Below are positions 45,173 through 53,373 of a DNA stretch of 57,955 nucleotides, one piece after another; position 1 is the stretch's first letter, and each line of letters starts with the position of its first letter. The notes under the pieces were generated by a model, which made no database searches, had not been told where the DNA came from, and saw only the letters and a program-made list of their open reading frames with translations. The DNA is from CALMZN01 sp964443785 (GTDB lineage Bacteria > Patescibacteriota > Patescibacteriia > UBA1558 > GWA2-36-10), in contig CAYUER010000002.1 in assembly GCA_964443785.1 (NCBI GenBank), positions 1 through 57,955 of the forward strand. The letters are read 5' to 3'. The translations under genes were made by a program, and so were the position numbers.

Positions 45173-46470
45173 TGACGACTGTAAAAAAGGCCAAAAGCCA
45201 AAAAAAATTGAATAAAAAATCTAAACCTGCTGTCAAACGCAGCAGTCACAAGCCGCAAAAGGCACAAAAAGCGCCAAAGAAAATTTTGGCGAAAAAAAAT
45301 CTCAGGCCAAAAAAGGCTAAGCCTGTCAAAAAAATAGCCCCTAAAAAAAGTAAAATCAAAGTCAAGGTCAAAAGCCCCAAGGCAGAGTTAGCCGATGAGG
45401 TGATTGAGGCTTTGTTGAAAAAAACTCACTCTCGAGGCTTTGTCACTCAAGAGGAGATTTTGCGTACCTTTACCGACATAGAAGATTATGTTTCTAAGTA
45501 CGAAGTTTTTTTGGACAAATTAGAAGATTTGGCAATTCAGGTTATTGCCACTGAGGGCAATATCTTGGACTCTGGTATCAAAGGTGACGATATTGTTTCC
45601 AAGTCGGGTATTGCCACCGATGAAAAGCGTGGCGATTTGACGGATATTGCCGCTGATTCTATCCAGATGTATTTGCGTGAAATTGGCAAAGTGCCCTTGC
45701 TAGTACAAGAGGAGGAGATGATGCTAGCCAAGCGCAAAGAAAAAGGAGATCTCGAAGCCAAGAAAAAATTAATTGAATCAAATTTGCGTTTAGTAGTCAG
45801 TATTGCCAAGAAATTCACTGGTCGTTCATTGACCTTATTAGATTTGATTCAAGAAGGTAATATTGGTTTGTTTAGAGCGGTGGAAAAATTTGATTACCGC
45901 AAAGGTTACAAATTTTCTACTTATGCTACTTGGTGGATCAGGCAGGCCATCACTCGCGCTCTAGCTGACCAGTCTCGCACTATCCGTATTCCTGTACATA
46001 TGGTCGAGACTATCAATCGCTTCAATCAAATTGAGCGTCGCTTGGTTCAGGAGCTTGGTCGTGATCCATTACCTGAGGAGATTGCTATTGAGATGGGCGA
46101 GGATATTGATAAGATCAGACAGATTATCAAAATTTCTCAAGAGACTGTTTCTTTGGAGGCCTCAGTCGGTGATGATGACGATGATAGTACTTTGGGTGAT
46201 TTTATTGAAGATGAAAAAAATATCAGCCCAGACCGAGTAGCTGCTATGAAGCTTTTGAGTGATCATGTTCGTCGGGTGATCCAAGATTTGACTCCTCGTG
46301 AGCAAAAGATTTTGGAGATGCGTTTTGGTTTGACTGATGGTGTAGCGCACACCTTGGAAGAGGTGGGTCAAGAGTTTGGTGTCACTAGAGAGCGTATCAG
46401 ACAGATAGAGGCCAAGGCTCTGGAGCGCATCAAAAAGCATGAAGACATGCGCAAATTAAGAGATTATTAA
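45172..46470 (+). CDS. rpoD: primary RNA polymerase sigma factor
   Basis: The housekeeping sigma-70. Region 1.2 is seen as DSIQMYLREIGKVPLL; region 2 as NLRLVVSIAKKF, DLIQEGNIGLFRAVEKFDY and KFSTYATWWIRQAITRA; region 3 follows; region 4 is LEEVGQEFGVTRERIRQIEA. Length is 432 aa. The first 70 or so residues are an extra Lys/Ala/Pro-rich tail. It is coupled to dnaG by a one-base overlap. Confidence 0.97.
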   Translation: MTTVKKAKSQKKLNKKSKPAVKRSSHKPQKAQKAPKKILAKKNLRPKKAKPVKKIAPKKSKIKVKVKSPKAELADEVIEALLKKTHSRGFVTQEEILRTFTDIEDYVSKYEVFLDKLEDLAIQVIATEGNILDSGIKGDDIVSKSGIATDEKRGDLTDIAADSIQMYLREIGKVPLLVQEEEMMLAKRKEKGDLEAKKKLIESNLRLVVSIAKKFTGRSLTLLDLIQEGNIGLFRAVEKFDYRKGYKFSTYATWWIRQAITRALADQSRTIRIPVHMVETINRFNQIERRLVQELGRDPLPEEIAIEMGEDIDKIRQIIKISQETVSLEASVGDDDDDSTLGDFIEDEKNISPDRVAAMKLLSDHVRRVIQDLTPREQKILEMRFGLTDGVAHTLEEVGQEFGVTRERIRQIEAKALERIKKHEDMRKLRDY

Positions 46471-46491
46471 TAATTAATTTTTTTTACATAT

Positions 46492-46950
46492 ATGTTCATG
46501 ACTGCTCACACTTCGGTGGGTTTGTGGCTAACAACCAAATTAGTCAGTCCTTTTTGGGCGTTTATTATAGCTTTTGTTATGCATTTTTTCTTGGATTTTA
46601 TACCGCACGGTGATAGTGAATTTGATAATTTGAAAAAAACAGAGCGCGAACAAAAAGCCCTAGAGATGAAAATTGCCGCCATTGATGTTGTTTTTTCAGT
46701 AATTTTGGTTTACTCATTTTTTACTTCCCAGATCAATTTTAATAATTATGTTTTGATCGCTGCCCTGGTCGGATCTTGGATGCCCGATTGGATTTGGATG
46801 GCTTCAGATTATTTGAATTTAAAATTCATGGGTTGGTACAATAGATTTCATGTCTATGTGCACAATCTGATTGGCTATGATTTTACTATGCCTATTGGCA
46901 TGGCTCTACAGCTATTGATTACTATTTTCTTTACCTCTTTAGTATTTTAG
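46492..46950 (+). CDS. YdjM/DUF457-like membrane protein
   Basis: A 152-aa protein with three to four helices. TAHTSVG at the start, HFFLDFIPHGD (His, Asp and His ligands), WMPDWIWM and HVYVHNL give a metal-hydrolase-like pattern reminiscent of YdjM/DUF457 membrane proteins. The assignment is tentative. The start may be the first or third codon (both ATG). The next gene starts immediately after its stop. Confidence 0.6.
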   Translation: MFMTAHTSVGLWLTTKLVSPFWAFIIAFVMHFFLDFIPHGDSEFDNLKKTEREQKALEMKIAAIDVVFSVILVYSFFTSQINFNNYVLIAALVGSWMPDWIWMASDYLNLKFMGWYNRFHVYVHNLIGYDFTMPIGMALQLLITIFFTSLVF

Positions 46951-48576
46951 ATGAAGAATACACTTTTAAAATTATATCAAAATCAAATTTTTATTTGGCT
47001 TTGCTATTTGCTAGTAGCCACTTTGATATATTTTAGAGTTATCAACAATTTTTTTGCCAGTGATGATTTTCACTGGTTGAGTTTAGCTAAAAATCGGCCA
47101 TGGGATTGGTCGATTTTTATTACTAATTATGAAGGCTTGCGGATGGGCGGATCATACAATCCGATTTTATTTGTTTGGTGGAAAATATTTTATAGTATCT
47201 TTGGCTTGCAATATCAGTGGTATCATGTGCTCAGCATAGTAGTCCATGCTAGCAATGCTTATTTAGTTTATATCTTAGCTAAGCATATTTTTAGCAAGTA
47301 CCAGTCCAAGGCTGCTTATTGGGCTAGTGTGAGTGGTTTGTTTTTTTTGATTTGGCCGGTTCAGGTAGAGGCTGTATCATGGATAGCAGCTTGGCCCCAT
47401 CTTTTGGCTACTTTATTTTACCTATCAACTTTGGTATTGTATCTAAAATTTTTGATAAATAATAAAAAAATATATTTTTTCTTTTCTTTCTTATTTTTTT
47501 GTTTAGCTCTTTTCACCAAAGAAATAGCCATCAGTTTGCCATTTATTTTGTTATTAATGCATCTTTATTGGCAGCGTAAAATTGTTTGGCTCAAAATTAG
47601 TTTATTTTTTGTTTTGTTGTTATCTTTTTTATTTTTACGTTGGCAGGCCACTGGCCAAATTTTTGGCTATTATGGACAGACTAGCTTGTCTTTCAGGCTA
47701 GTAGAATATACTGGTAATTTAGCGATTATGTTTTTGGATTGGACCAGTGCTGCCTATTTTAGATCTATTGCCTATCAGGCTTGGTATCGTTTTCCTTGGC
47801 TGTTGTTCATTTTAGTTTTGCTTTTTGTACTGCTGTATTTTTATTATTTATGGCGAAGTAAAAAAAGAGAAAGGTTTATTATTTTTTTGTCATTATTAAT
47901 TAGTTGTTTGCCAGTTTTACCTCTTGGTTTGCATCGCACTACTTTTGCTGGCGAGCGTTATCTATATTTACCGACAGTATTTTTTGTATTGTGGTTTTTT
48001 GCTATGCTTGCTCAGCTCAAGATTACCTTGCATAAAAAAATATTTATTATTTTTTTTGTAGCTATCTGTTCTTTGTTTATTATCAATGACAAAAATGTTA
48101 TTTGGTCAAAGGCAGCTGTCGTGACTAGGCAGATTGTGAGTAGCTATCAATTTTTGGATTTACAACCTCACACCAGATTGCTCAGTGTTGCTCTGCCAGA
48201 TAATCTGCAGGGAGCAGAGGTATTTAGGAATAATTTACAGCAAGCTTTGGAATTATATTATCCCAGTGCCTATCCAGACATTTTATCTTTACCGATTTAT
48301 GTGCGTTTGCCGGCATATTATGATGATTATGCACTCACTTTTTGGCGTAGAGATGAAAAAGGTTGGTTTGTCGATAGCGTTGATCGTAGTTTTGTCTTTA
48401 CTGGTCTGACCTCTATTACGGTCAATGAAATATATTTTGAATTGAGGAATTATAATTATCAAAATTTTACAGCCAATGTTATACGTCTTATTCCAGAGGA
48501 TGACATTTTATCAGATTTGGAAAAGGGAAATATTTGGTGGTTGAGTTTTGATCGGGGCAGATTAGTAGTAAAGTAA
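46951..48576 (+). CDS. GT-C type glycosyltransferase (family 39-like)
   Basis: A 541-aa membrane protein with about eleven helices. SDDFHWL in the first outside loop (Asp-Asp pair at residues 36-37) and the early HASNAYLVYILAKHIF helix fit polyprenol-phosphate-sugar-dependent GT-C enzymes (PMT/ArnT-like). The C-terminal 150 residues are soluble and outside. It likely glycosylates surface proteins or lipids, as inferred from family. A bidirectional terminator follows. Confidence 0.75.
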   Translation: MKNTLLKLYQNQIFIWLCYLLVATLIYFRVINNFFASDDFHWLSLAKNRPWDWSIFITNYEGLRMGGSYNPILFVWWKIFYSIFGLQYQWYHVLSIVVHASNAYLVYILAKHIFSKYQSKAAYWASVSGLFFLIWPVQVEAVSWIAAWPHLLATLFYLSTLVLYLKFLINNKKIYFFFSFLFFCLALFTKEIAISLPFILLLMHLYWQRKIVWLKISLFFVLLLSFLFLRWQATGQIFGYYGQTSLSFRLVEYTGNLAIMFLDWTSAAYFRSIAYQAWYRFPWLLFILVLLFVLLYFYYLWRSKKRERFIIFLSLLISCLPVLPLGLHRTTFAGERYLYLPTVFFVLWFFAMLAQLKITLHKKIFIIFFVAICSLFIINDKNVIWSKAAVVTRQIVSSYQFLDLQPHTRLLSVALPDNLQGAEVFRNNLQQALELYYPSAYPDILSLPIYVRLPAYYDDYALTFWRRDEKGWFVDSVDRSFVFTGLTSITVNEIYFELRNYNYQNFTANVIRLIPEDDILSDLEKGNIWWLSFDRGRLVVK

Positions 48577-48601
48577 ATAGTTTATATTATTTTATTAAAA
48601 T

Positions 48602-48634
48602 TAAAAAAACACCAACAGAAGTTGATGTTTTTTT
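48602..48634. terminator. bidirectional terminator between glycosyltransferase and tRNA array
   Basis: AAAAAAACACCAAC pairs with GTTGATGTTTTTTT (one C/A mismatch) around an AGAA loop; T tracts lie on both sides. Confidence 0.75.
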
Positions 48635-48636
48635 AA

Positions 48637-48711
48637 TGGCTCCGAGGGAGGGACTTGAACCCACGACCAATTGGTTAACAGCCAACTGCTCTACCGCTGA
48701 GCTACCTCGGA
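48637..48711 (-). tRNA. tRNA-Asn(GTT)
   Basis: 75 nt with CCA. Acceptor TCCGAGG/CCTCGGA, anticodon loop CTGTTAA (GTT), T-arm GGTTCAAGTCC. Confidence 0.96.
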
Positions 48712-48721
48712 ATACGATTAA

Positions 48722-48967
48722 TTATTTTTTTGTTAATTCTTCTTTTTTTACCTTAGGCCATTTTTTTATTTCAGCCTCTCTTTTCATGGCCAAAGATTTT
48801 GTTTTCAATTTTTCCCAATAAATTATTTTTATTGGTCTTCTAGATTTAGTATATTTTGCACCTTGGCCTTTATTGTGCATGAGCTCTCTTTTTTGGATAT
48901 CGTCAGTATAGCCAGTGTAAAGTGTCTTGTCTGCACAGCGAGCTACATAGGTAAAATATTTTTTCAT
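48722..48967 (-). CDS. GIY-YIG nuclease-family protein (UPF0213/YhbQ-like)
   Basis: An 81-aa stand-alone GIY-YIG domain: FTYVARCADKTLYTGYTDDI, then GAKYTKSRRPIKIIYWE and the Glu-containing AMKREAEIKKW. Such small proteins are usually of unknown role (DNA repair or mobile-element relics). It lies inside the tRNA array on the same strand, between tRNA-Met and tRNA-Asn. Confidence 0.9.
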   Translation of the reverse strand: MKKYFTYVARCADKTLYTGYTDDIQKRELMHNKGQGAKYTKSRRPIKIIYWEKLKTKSLAMKREAEIKKWPKVKKEELTKK

Positions 48968-48986
48968 TTTTACAAAAAGAGTCGAA

Positions 48987-49064
48987 TGGTAGCAGGGGTG
49001 GGGATCGAACCCACGACCTCGGGCTTATGAGTCCCACGCTCTAACCAAACTGAGCTACCCTGCC
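48987..49064 (-). tRNA. tRNA-Met(CAT), elongator type
   Basis: 78 nt with CCA. Anticodon loop CTCATAA, T-arm GGTTCGATCC. The acceptor GGCAGGG/CCCTGCT makes a G1-U72 wobble. A CAT anticodon could also be tRNA-Ile2 (lysidine-modified); the sequence alone does not decide. Confidence 0.9.
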
Positions 49065-49076
49065 AAAAAAATAATT

Positions 49077-49152
49077 TGGTAGCGGGGGTCGGACTCGAAC
49101 CGACGGCCTCCAGGTTATGGGCCTGGCGAGCTGCCAACTGCTCTACCCCGCG
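49077..49152 (-). tRNA. initiator tRNA-fMet(CAT)
   Basis: 76 nt with CCA. Acceptor CGCGGGG/CCCCGCT leaves C1 opposite U72 unpaired, the initiator hallmark (C1-A72 in E. coli). The anticodon arm is CCAGG-CCCATAA-CCTGG. Confidence 0.95.
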
Positions 49153-49175
49153 TCGTAAATAATTATATTCTATCT

Positions 49176-49211
49176 GAACGAAATGAACAAAGTGAGTGTA
49201 GTGAGCCTGAA
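49176..49211. repeat. degenerate 9-nt tandem repeat between tRNA genes
   Basis: GAACGAAAT, GAACAAAGT, GAGTGTAGT, GAGCCTGAA in direct succession between tRNA-fMet and tRNA-Pro. Confidence 0.4.
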
Positions 49212-49214
49212 GGT

Positions 49215-49291
49215 TGGTCGGGGTGAGAGGACTTGAACCTCCGACCTCACGCACCCCATGCGTGCGCGCTAGCCAACTGCGCTACACCCCG
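49215..49291 (-). tRNA. tRNA-Pro(GGG)
   Basis: 77 nt with CCA. Acceptor CGGGGTG/CACCCCG, anticodon stem CACGC/GCGTG, loop ATGGGGT (GGG). Confidence 0.95.
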
Positions 49292-49377
49292 CTTAGGTCA
49301 ATACTTTGAAGCGGGTTTTAAGACAGCTTGAATATTGACAATATATATATTTTTCACTGCTGGTAAGTGCGTAAAGA

Positions 49378-49454
49378 TGGTGGACCGTACAGGGGTCGAA
49401 CCTGCGACCTCTTCCATGCCATGGAAGCGCTCTAGCCAACTGAGCTAACGGCCC
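49378..49454 (-). tRNA. tRNA-Ala(GGC)
   Basis: 77 nt with CCA. Acceptor GGGCCGT/ACGGTCC carries the G3-U70 alanine identity pair; anticodon loop ATGGCAT (GGC). Confidence 0.96.
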
Positions 49455-49467
49455 TAAATATGCATAA

Positions 49468-49554
49468 TGGTACCGAAGAGAGGGGTCGAACCTCCACGAC
49501 CTTGCGGTCACTGGATTTTGAGTCCAGCGCGTCTGCCAGTTCCGCCACTTCGGC
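49468..49554 (-). tRNA. tRNA-Leu(CAA)
   Basis: 87 nt with a long variable arm and CCA. Anticodon stem CTGGA/TCCAG, loop CTCAAAA (CAA). The acceptor GCCGAAG/CTTCGGT has a G1-U72 wobble. Confidence 0.95.
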
Positions 49555-49570
49555 CTAATAAACACAGATG

Positions 49571-49599
49571 ATTTTACAATATAAATAGTATTAAGTCAA
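49571..49599 (-). promoter_or_regulatory. promoter of the six-tRNA array
   Basis: TTGACT (49594-49599), 17-nt spacer, TAAAAT (49571-49576), about 10 nt before the tRNA-Leu 5' end. Confidence 0.8.
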
Positions 49600-49635
49600 T
49601 ACTAGCTGAATTAAAAAACTGCCCATAGCTATTAA

Positions 49636-49869
49636 TTAGCGATAAGTACTTTTTCTATTAAAAATCGCATTAGCTTCGGCGATGGCTTCTTGGGGGTTGA
49701 TTTCTCCATTGCGAACTGATAATTCCAAATCATTTAAAGCTGGAAATTCATCGCTATTTGCGCCCATGATACTGCATTGTTGACGAATATAACCAATTTC
49801 GTCAATTGCCCTCTGTTGTTCGCTGCTGAGTTTTGGTGATTCGTTGGTAATTTTTATTATTTCAGACAT
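49636..49869 (-). CDS. small hypothetical protein
   Basis: A 77-aa acidic, helical protein (SSEQQRAIDEIGYIRQQCSI, then NGEINPQEAIAEANAIF). No family is recognised. A good promoter lies upstream on the minus strand (49902-49930), which supports expression. Confidence 0.6.
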   Translation of the reverse strand: MSEIIKITNESPKLSSEQQRAIDEIGYIRQQCSIMGANSDEFPALNDLELSVRNGEINPQEAIAEANAIFNRKSTYR

Positions 49870-49901
49870 AAAATAATTATATTAATTATTGTGTCTATTT
49901 G

Positions 49902-49930
49902 ATTATATATTATATAATATTTTTTGTCAT
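49902..49930 (-). promoter_or_regulatory. promoter of the 77-aa gene
   Basis: ATGACA (49925-49930), 17-nt spacer, TATAAT (49902-49907) on the minus strand. Confidence 0.6.
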
Positions 49931-49953
49931 ATTGCAGGGTACTTGTATATATA

Positions 49954-49962
49954 TGGTATAAT
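49954..49962 (+). promoter_or_regulatory. extended -10 promoter of the 36-aa gene
   Basis: TG-G-TATAAT ends 8 nt before the ATG at 49971. Confidence 0.55.
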
Positions 49963-49970
49963 AAAATTAT

Positions 49971-50081
49971 ATGAAACAACATCATAAAGTCGGCAATAGA
50001 AAGGGTCGTCCAGCCTACCGCACTCCTTCAAATTTTATAGTACGCAGGAGTATGGCTGTGCGTCAGCAAAAAGTAAAATAA
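49971..50081 (+). CDS. 36-aa very basic small protein
   Basis: An open frame of 36 codons beginning MKQHHKVGNRKGRPAYRT and ending VRQQKVK, with about a third Lys, Arg and His. It directly follows an extended -10 promoter, giving an almost leaderless message. Composition suggests RNA or ribosome binding, but I do not recognise it and it could be chance. Confidence 0.45.
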   Translation: MKQHHKVGNRKGRPAYRTPSNFIVRRSMAVRQQKVK

Positions 50082-50158
50082 AGATCATGCGTCCAGTTAG
50101 AAATTTATTTTAACAGGGCGCATAGGCAGTAGTAAAATAATAGGGCATACTTAATTTT

Positions 50159-50950
50159 ATGGAAGAAAAAAGCGTAAAGAGAATTTCTAACCGGATGCGC
50201 ATTATATCATTTAATGTAAATGGCATTAGGGCTATTGTTAAAAAAGGTTTTGTTGATTTTTTACAAAAATCCAAAGCCGACATTTTGTGTTTACAGGAAA
50301 TAAAAATATCACATAGCGCGCGTGAGAAAGAGCAGTTCGATTTTATCGGCTATCAAGAGTTTTGGCATCCAGCTGAAAAACCTGGCTATAGTGGCACAGC
50401 TATTTTGGTGAAAGATTCTTTGTCAGCAGAAGTATTGCCCAGTTTATCTTGGGATAAAGAGGGTAGAGTGCTAGCTCTAGATATTGGGAGATATTATTTA
50501 GTGAATATTTACTTTCCCAATGCTCAGGATGATTTGAGACGCTTGGCTTGGAAGATGGAGTGGAATGATAAATTATTAGTTTACCTCAAAAAATTAGAAA
50601 CAAAAAAGCCAGTTGTAGTTTGTGGTGATTTCAATGTCGCTCATCAGGAGATTGATTTGGCACGCCCCAAAGAGAATGTCGGTAGCGCAGGCTTTAGTCC
50701 CCAAGAGAGGGCTTGGATGGACAAATTTTTGAGCAGTGGTTTCAAAGATACATTTCGTGAATTACATCCACAGAAAGTGCAATATTCTTGGTGGAGTTAT
50801 CGAGCAGCTGCAAGAGCCAGAAATGTTGGTTGGCGGATTGATTATTTTTGTGTCTCTAAAAATATTATAAAAAAAATAGACCAAGCTTTTATACTTGATC
50901 AAGTCACTGGTTCAGATCATTGTCCGGTGGGGATTGAGCTAGGAGCTTAA
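50159..50950 (+). CDS. xth: exodeoxyribonuclease III
   Basis: An AP endonuclease and 3'-5' exonuclease of base-excision repair. The catalytic motifs are ILCLQEIK, VVCGDFNVAHQEIDL and the C-terminal GSDHCPVGIEL; SWWSYRAAARARNVGWRIDY is also typical. It is 263 aa from ATG 50159; the internal ATG at 50195 (MRIISFNVNGIRA) fits the usual family start and is a possible alternative. It converges on the DUF4015 gene with one base between stops. Confidence 0.96.
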   Translation: MEEKSVKRISNRMRIISFNVNGIRAIVKKGFVDFLQKSKADILCLQEIKISHSAREKEQFDFIGYQEFWHPAEKPGYSGTAILVKDSLSAEVLPSLSWDKEGRVLALDIGRYYLVNIYFPNAQDDLRRLAWKMEWNDKLLVYLKKLETKKPVVVCGDFNVAHQEIDLARPKENVGSAGFSPQERAWMDKFLSSGFKDTFRELHPQKVQYSWWSYRAAARARNVGWRIDYFCVSKNIIKKIDQAFILDQVTGSDHCPVGIELGA

Positions 50951-50951
50951 G

Positions 50952-52091
50952 CTACTCTACAAACATATAATCTGCATAGACATTGCGGGCATTCCAAAAT
51001 AGCCAGCCAGAAGTACTACTAGCTGACTCTACGGCTTGTATCTGTTCTTTTATTTTGGCTTGGTCATAGATAGCACCGATCGAAAAAGCTTGTAGCCAAG
51101 GTCTGATTTTGGCGCGACGATTTTCGGTGGTAGTGCTAGCTATAGATAGTCCATGAGTCAGCACTGCTCCAGGGTGCTCAGCTGAATTGTTGTAACCTAG
51201 ATAATTTTTGGGGTAATGAGAGGCGTACATCATAGGAGCGATCTCATCAAAATAATCCAAAGCATCTATCAAGCGTTGGCCGATGTTTAGGTCATAATTG
51301 TCATCAGTGTTATCCATCACTAGGCCAAACATATCAATAGAAATATTAGTCAGGCCAGATAAATTTTGTGAGAGGTACTGGTAGAAGTTTTTCATAGTTT
51401 CATATTTGGTCTGATCATTGGCTAATTGGTAGTCGAGAGTAGACATCGGACCATCGCTAGGATAACGCATGTAGTCAAAATTAATTTCATCAAAGCCCAG
51501 GGATACGGCTTCTTTGGCAATCTGCAGATTGTATTCCCACACTTGTTTATTGTTAGGATCCAGCCAAGCCAATTTTTTGTTGTCATACCAGATATTGCCA
51601 TTTTTATCGTGCAAAGCTAGGGCGGGTCGGGACTCAGCCAAAATAGGATCTTGAAATACAGTTTGCCTAGCAATAACATAGATATCAGCCTCATGAAGAT
51701 CATCAATTACTTGTCGAACATCCATTTTGCTTTTTTGACCATTTATTTCTTTGACGGCTGATAGCTGGGTATCATAAAGTATATAGCCAGAATAATCTTT
51801 GATATCTATCACCACACTATTGATATAGCCTTTTTTTAAATGACTAATTAATTTTTGGCGGTAGTCATTATTACCAGCAGAGGAGGCAGTGAGATAAATA
51901 CCGCGTACATAGGCCGGTTTTTTTTGGTGGAGTTTTTTTTCAGGAGTTTCTAGGGTGCTTGATGTTGTTGGAGTATTAGTTTGTTGACTTTGTTCTTCTA
52001 TTTTTACCAAGCTAAAATTATTGCCAATCATAAAAGCCAAACCTATTATCAGGGGGTATAAAATCAGCCTTTGGTGATTTTGGGGAGACAT
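50952..52091 (-). CDS. DUF4015 putative glycoside hydrolase
   Basis: A 379-aa exported protein. A membrane helix is near the N terminus (residues 9-26). The rest is a TIM-barrel-like domain of the DUF4015 putative glycosyl hydrolase family: VRGIYLTASSAGN, VVIDIKDYSGYI, DEINFDYMRYPSDGP and DEIAPMMYASHYPK. The substrate is unknown. A TATAAT box ends 6 nt before its ATG, giving a leaderless message; the M23 gene is divergent. Confidence 0.88.
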   Translation of the reverse strand: MSPQNHQRLILYPLIIGLAFMIGNNFSLVKIEEQSQQTNTPTTSSTLETPEKKLHQKKPAYVRGIYLTASSAGNNDYRQKLISHLKKGYINSVVIDIKDYSGYILYDTQLSAVKEINGQKSKMDVRQVIDDLHEADIYVIARQTVFQDPILAESRPALALHDKNGNIWYDNKKLAWLDPNNKQVWEYNLQIAKEAVSLGFDEINFDYMRYPSDGPMSTLDYQLANDQTKYETMKNFYQYLSQNLSGLTNISIDMFGLVMDNTDDNYDLNIGQRLIDALDYFDEIAPMMYASHYPKNYLGYNNSAEHPGAVLTHGLSIASTTTENRRAKIRPWLQAFSIGAIYDQAKIKEQIQAVESASSTSGWLFWNARNVYADYMFVE

Positions 52092-52097
52092 AGCTTA

Positions 52098-52103
52098 ATT
52101 ATA
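52098..52103 (-). promoter_or_regulatory. -10 box of DUF4015 gene, leaderless
   Basis: TATAAT on the minus strand, 6 nt before the ATG; the -35 is weak. Confidence 0.5.
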
Positions 52104-52130
52104 TAAAATAATTCAGCCTTTTCATAGGGT

Positions 52131-52159
52131 TTGCTAAAATTGGATATTTTAATTAAAAT
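52131..52159 (+). promoter_or_regulatory. promoter of M23 peptidase gene
   Basis: TTGCTA (52131-52136), 17-nt spacer, TAAAAT (52154-52159), 7 nt before the ATG at 52167. Confidence 0.6.
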
Positions 52160-52166
52160 ATACTAT

Positions 52167-53372
52167 ATGTTTAAAAAAAGGCTTGTTGTTATTTTTATTG
52201 TATTAGCGGCTAGTGCCGTTGTTTATTTTTGGCCAAAAAATAGTTTTCAAGCCGAGCAAAATTCAGCATCAGTTGTGGAATCAAAATTTAGGCAAGAGAC
52301 CATAATGATCAATCCGGGCGATACATTTTCGGTCATTACAGAAAATATCAGCTTGCCAGCTAGTACCACCCAAGCTTTGATTCGGGCTACTGCAGGCATC
52401 TATGATTTGGCTAGTGTCCGCGCTGGTCGAGAGATCAATTTTTTCTTTGATAAGCAGACAGGAGTTTTACAACAGATGATTTATGCCATTTCTTCGGAGG
52501 AAGAATTACAGATTGATTGGATTGATGAGGTGTATAGGGCGGAGCGCAAAAAAATAGATTATGAAATAAAATTAAAAACAGTCGGTGGTTCTATTGATAG
52601 CTCTCTTTATGAGTCAGCCTTGGCTCAAGGTATTGATGAAAGAGCAGTGATTGCTTTGGCTGATGTTTTTGCTTGGAGCATTGACTTTGGTATGGGCATC
52701 AGAAAAGGTGATACTTATAAATTTATTTACGAAGAGCGTTATCGCAATGGTCAGTATGTCATGCCAGGGTCAGTCTTGGCAGCTAGATTTGTCAATGATG
52801 GCAAAGTAGTTGAGGGATTTTATTATAGTGATGGTTGGGATGAAAATGGTGAAGACAAGGAAGGCTATTATGATCCAGATGGCAATTCATTAGAAAAAAT
52901 ATTTTTGAAAAATCCGGTAGACTTTCGTTATATTAGCTCAGGCTTTACTACTGGCAAGCGCTATATTTCCGCTTTTAATATTAGCACTGGTCATCGGGCC
53001 ATTGATTATGCAGCAGCTCAAGGTACACCGATCAAAGCAGTGGGTGATGGTCGAGTGACTTATGCTGGCTGGAGTAGACAAGGTTATGGCAATCTAGTGA
53101 GCATCAGGCACAATGGCACTTATAGTAGCAACTACGCTCATCAGAGCAAGATTTTGGTCAAAGTTGGGCAAATGGTCAAACAAGGACAAGTCATTGGTAA
53201 AGTTGGCTCTACTGGTCTTTCTACTGGTCCGCACTTGCATTTTGAGATTGTGCAAAATGGCGTCAAGATTAATCCACTTACTTTGGATTTGCCATCGCAG
53301 GAGTCTATCAGTAGTGCAAACATGGAAGCTTACAAAAATTATATAAAAGATTGGCAGGATAAGTTAAATTAA
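52167..53372 (+). CDS. M23 family peptidoglycan endopeptidase
   Basis: A 401-aa exported cell-wall hydrolase. An N-terminal helix (VVIFIVLAASAVVYFW) anchors it; a LysM/OapA-like and Csd3-like region follows (MINPGDTFSVITENISL). The C-terminal M23 zinc-peptidase domain has GHRAIDYAA (H and D ligands), NYAHQSKI and GPHLHFEI. I chose ATG 52167; the in-frame TTG at 52131 is the -35 box. The next small membrane gene begins one base after its stop. Confidence 0.93.
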   Translation: MFKKRLVVIFIVLAASAVVYFWPKNSFQAEQNSASVVESKFRQETIMINPGDTFSVITENISLPASTTQALIRATAGIYDLASVRAGREINFFFDKQTGVLQQMIYAISSEEELQIDWIDEVYRAERKKIDYEIKLKTVGGSIDSSLYESALAQGIDERAVIALADVFAWSIDFGMGIRKGDTYKFIYEERYRNGQYVMPGSVLAARFVNDGKVVEGFYYSDGWDENGEDKEGYYDPDGNSLEKIFLKNPVDFRYISSGFTTGKRYISAFNISTGHRAIDYAAAQGTPIKAVGDGRVTYAGWSRQGYGNLVSIRHNGTYSSNYAHQSKILVKVGQMVKQGQVIGKVGSTGLSTGPHLHFEIVQNGVKINPLTLDLPSQESISSANMEAYKNYIKDWQDKLN

Positions 53373-53373
53373 T

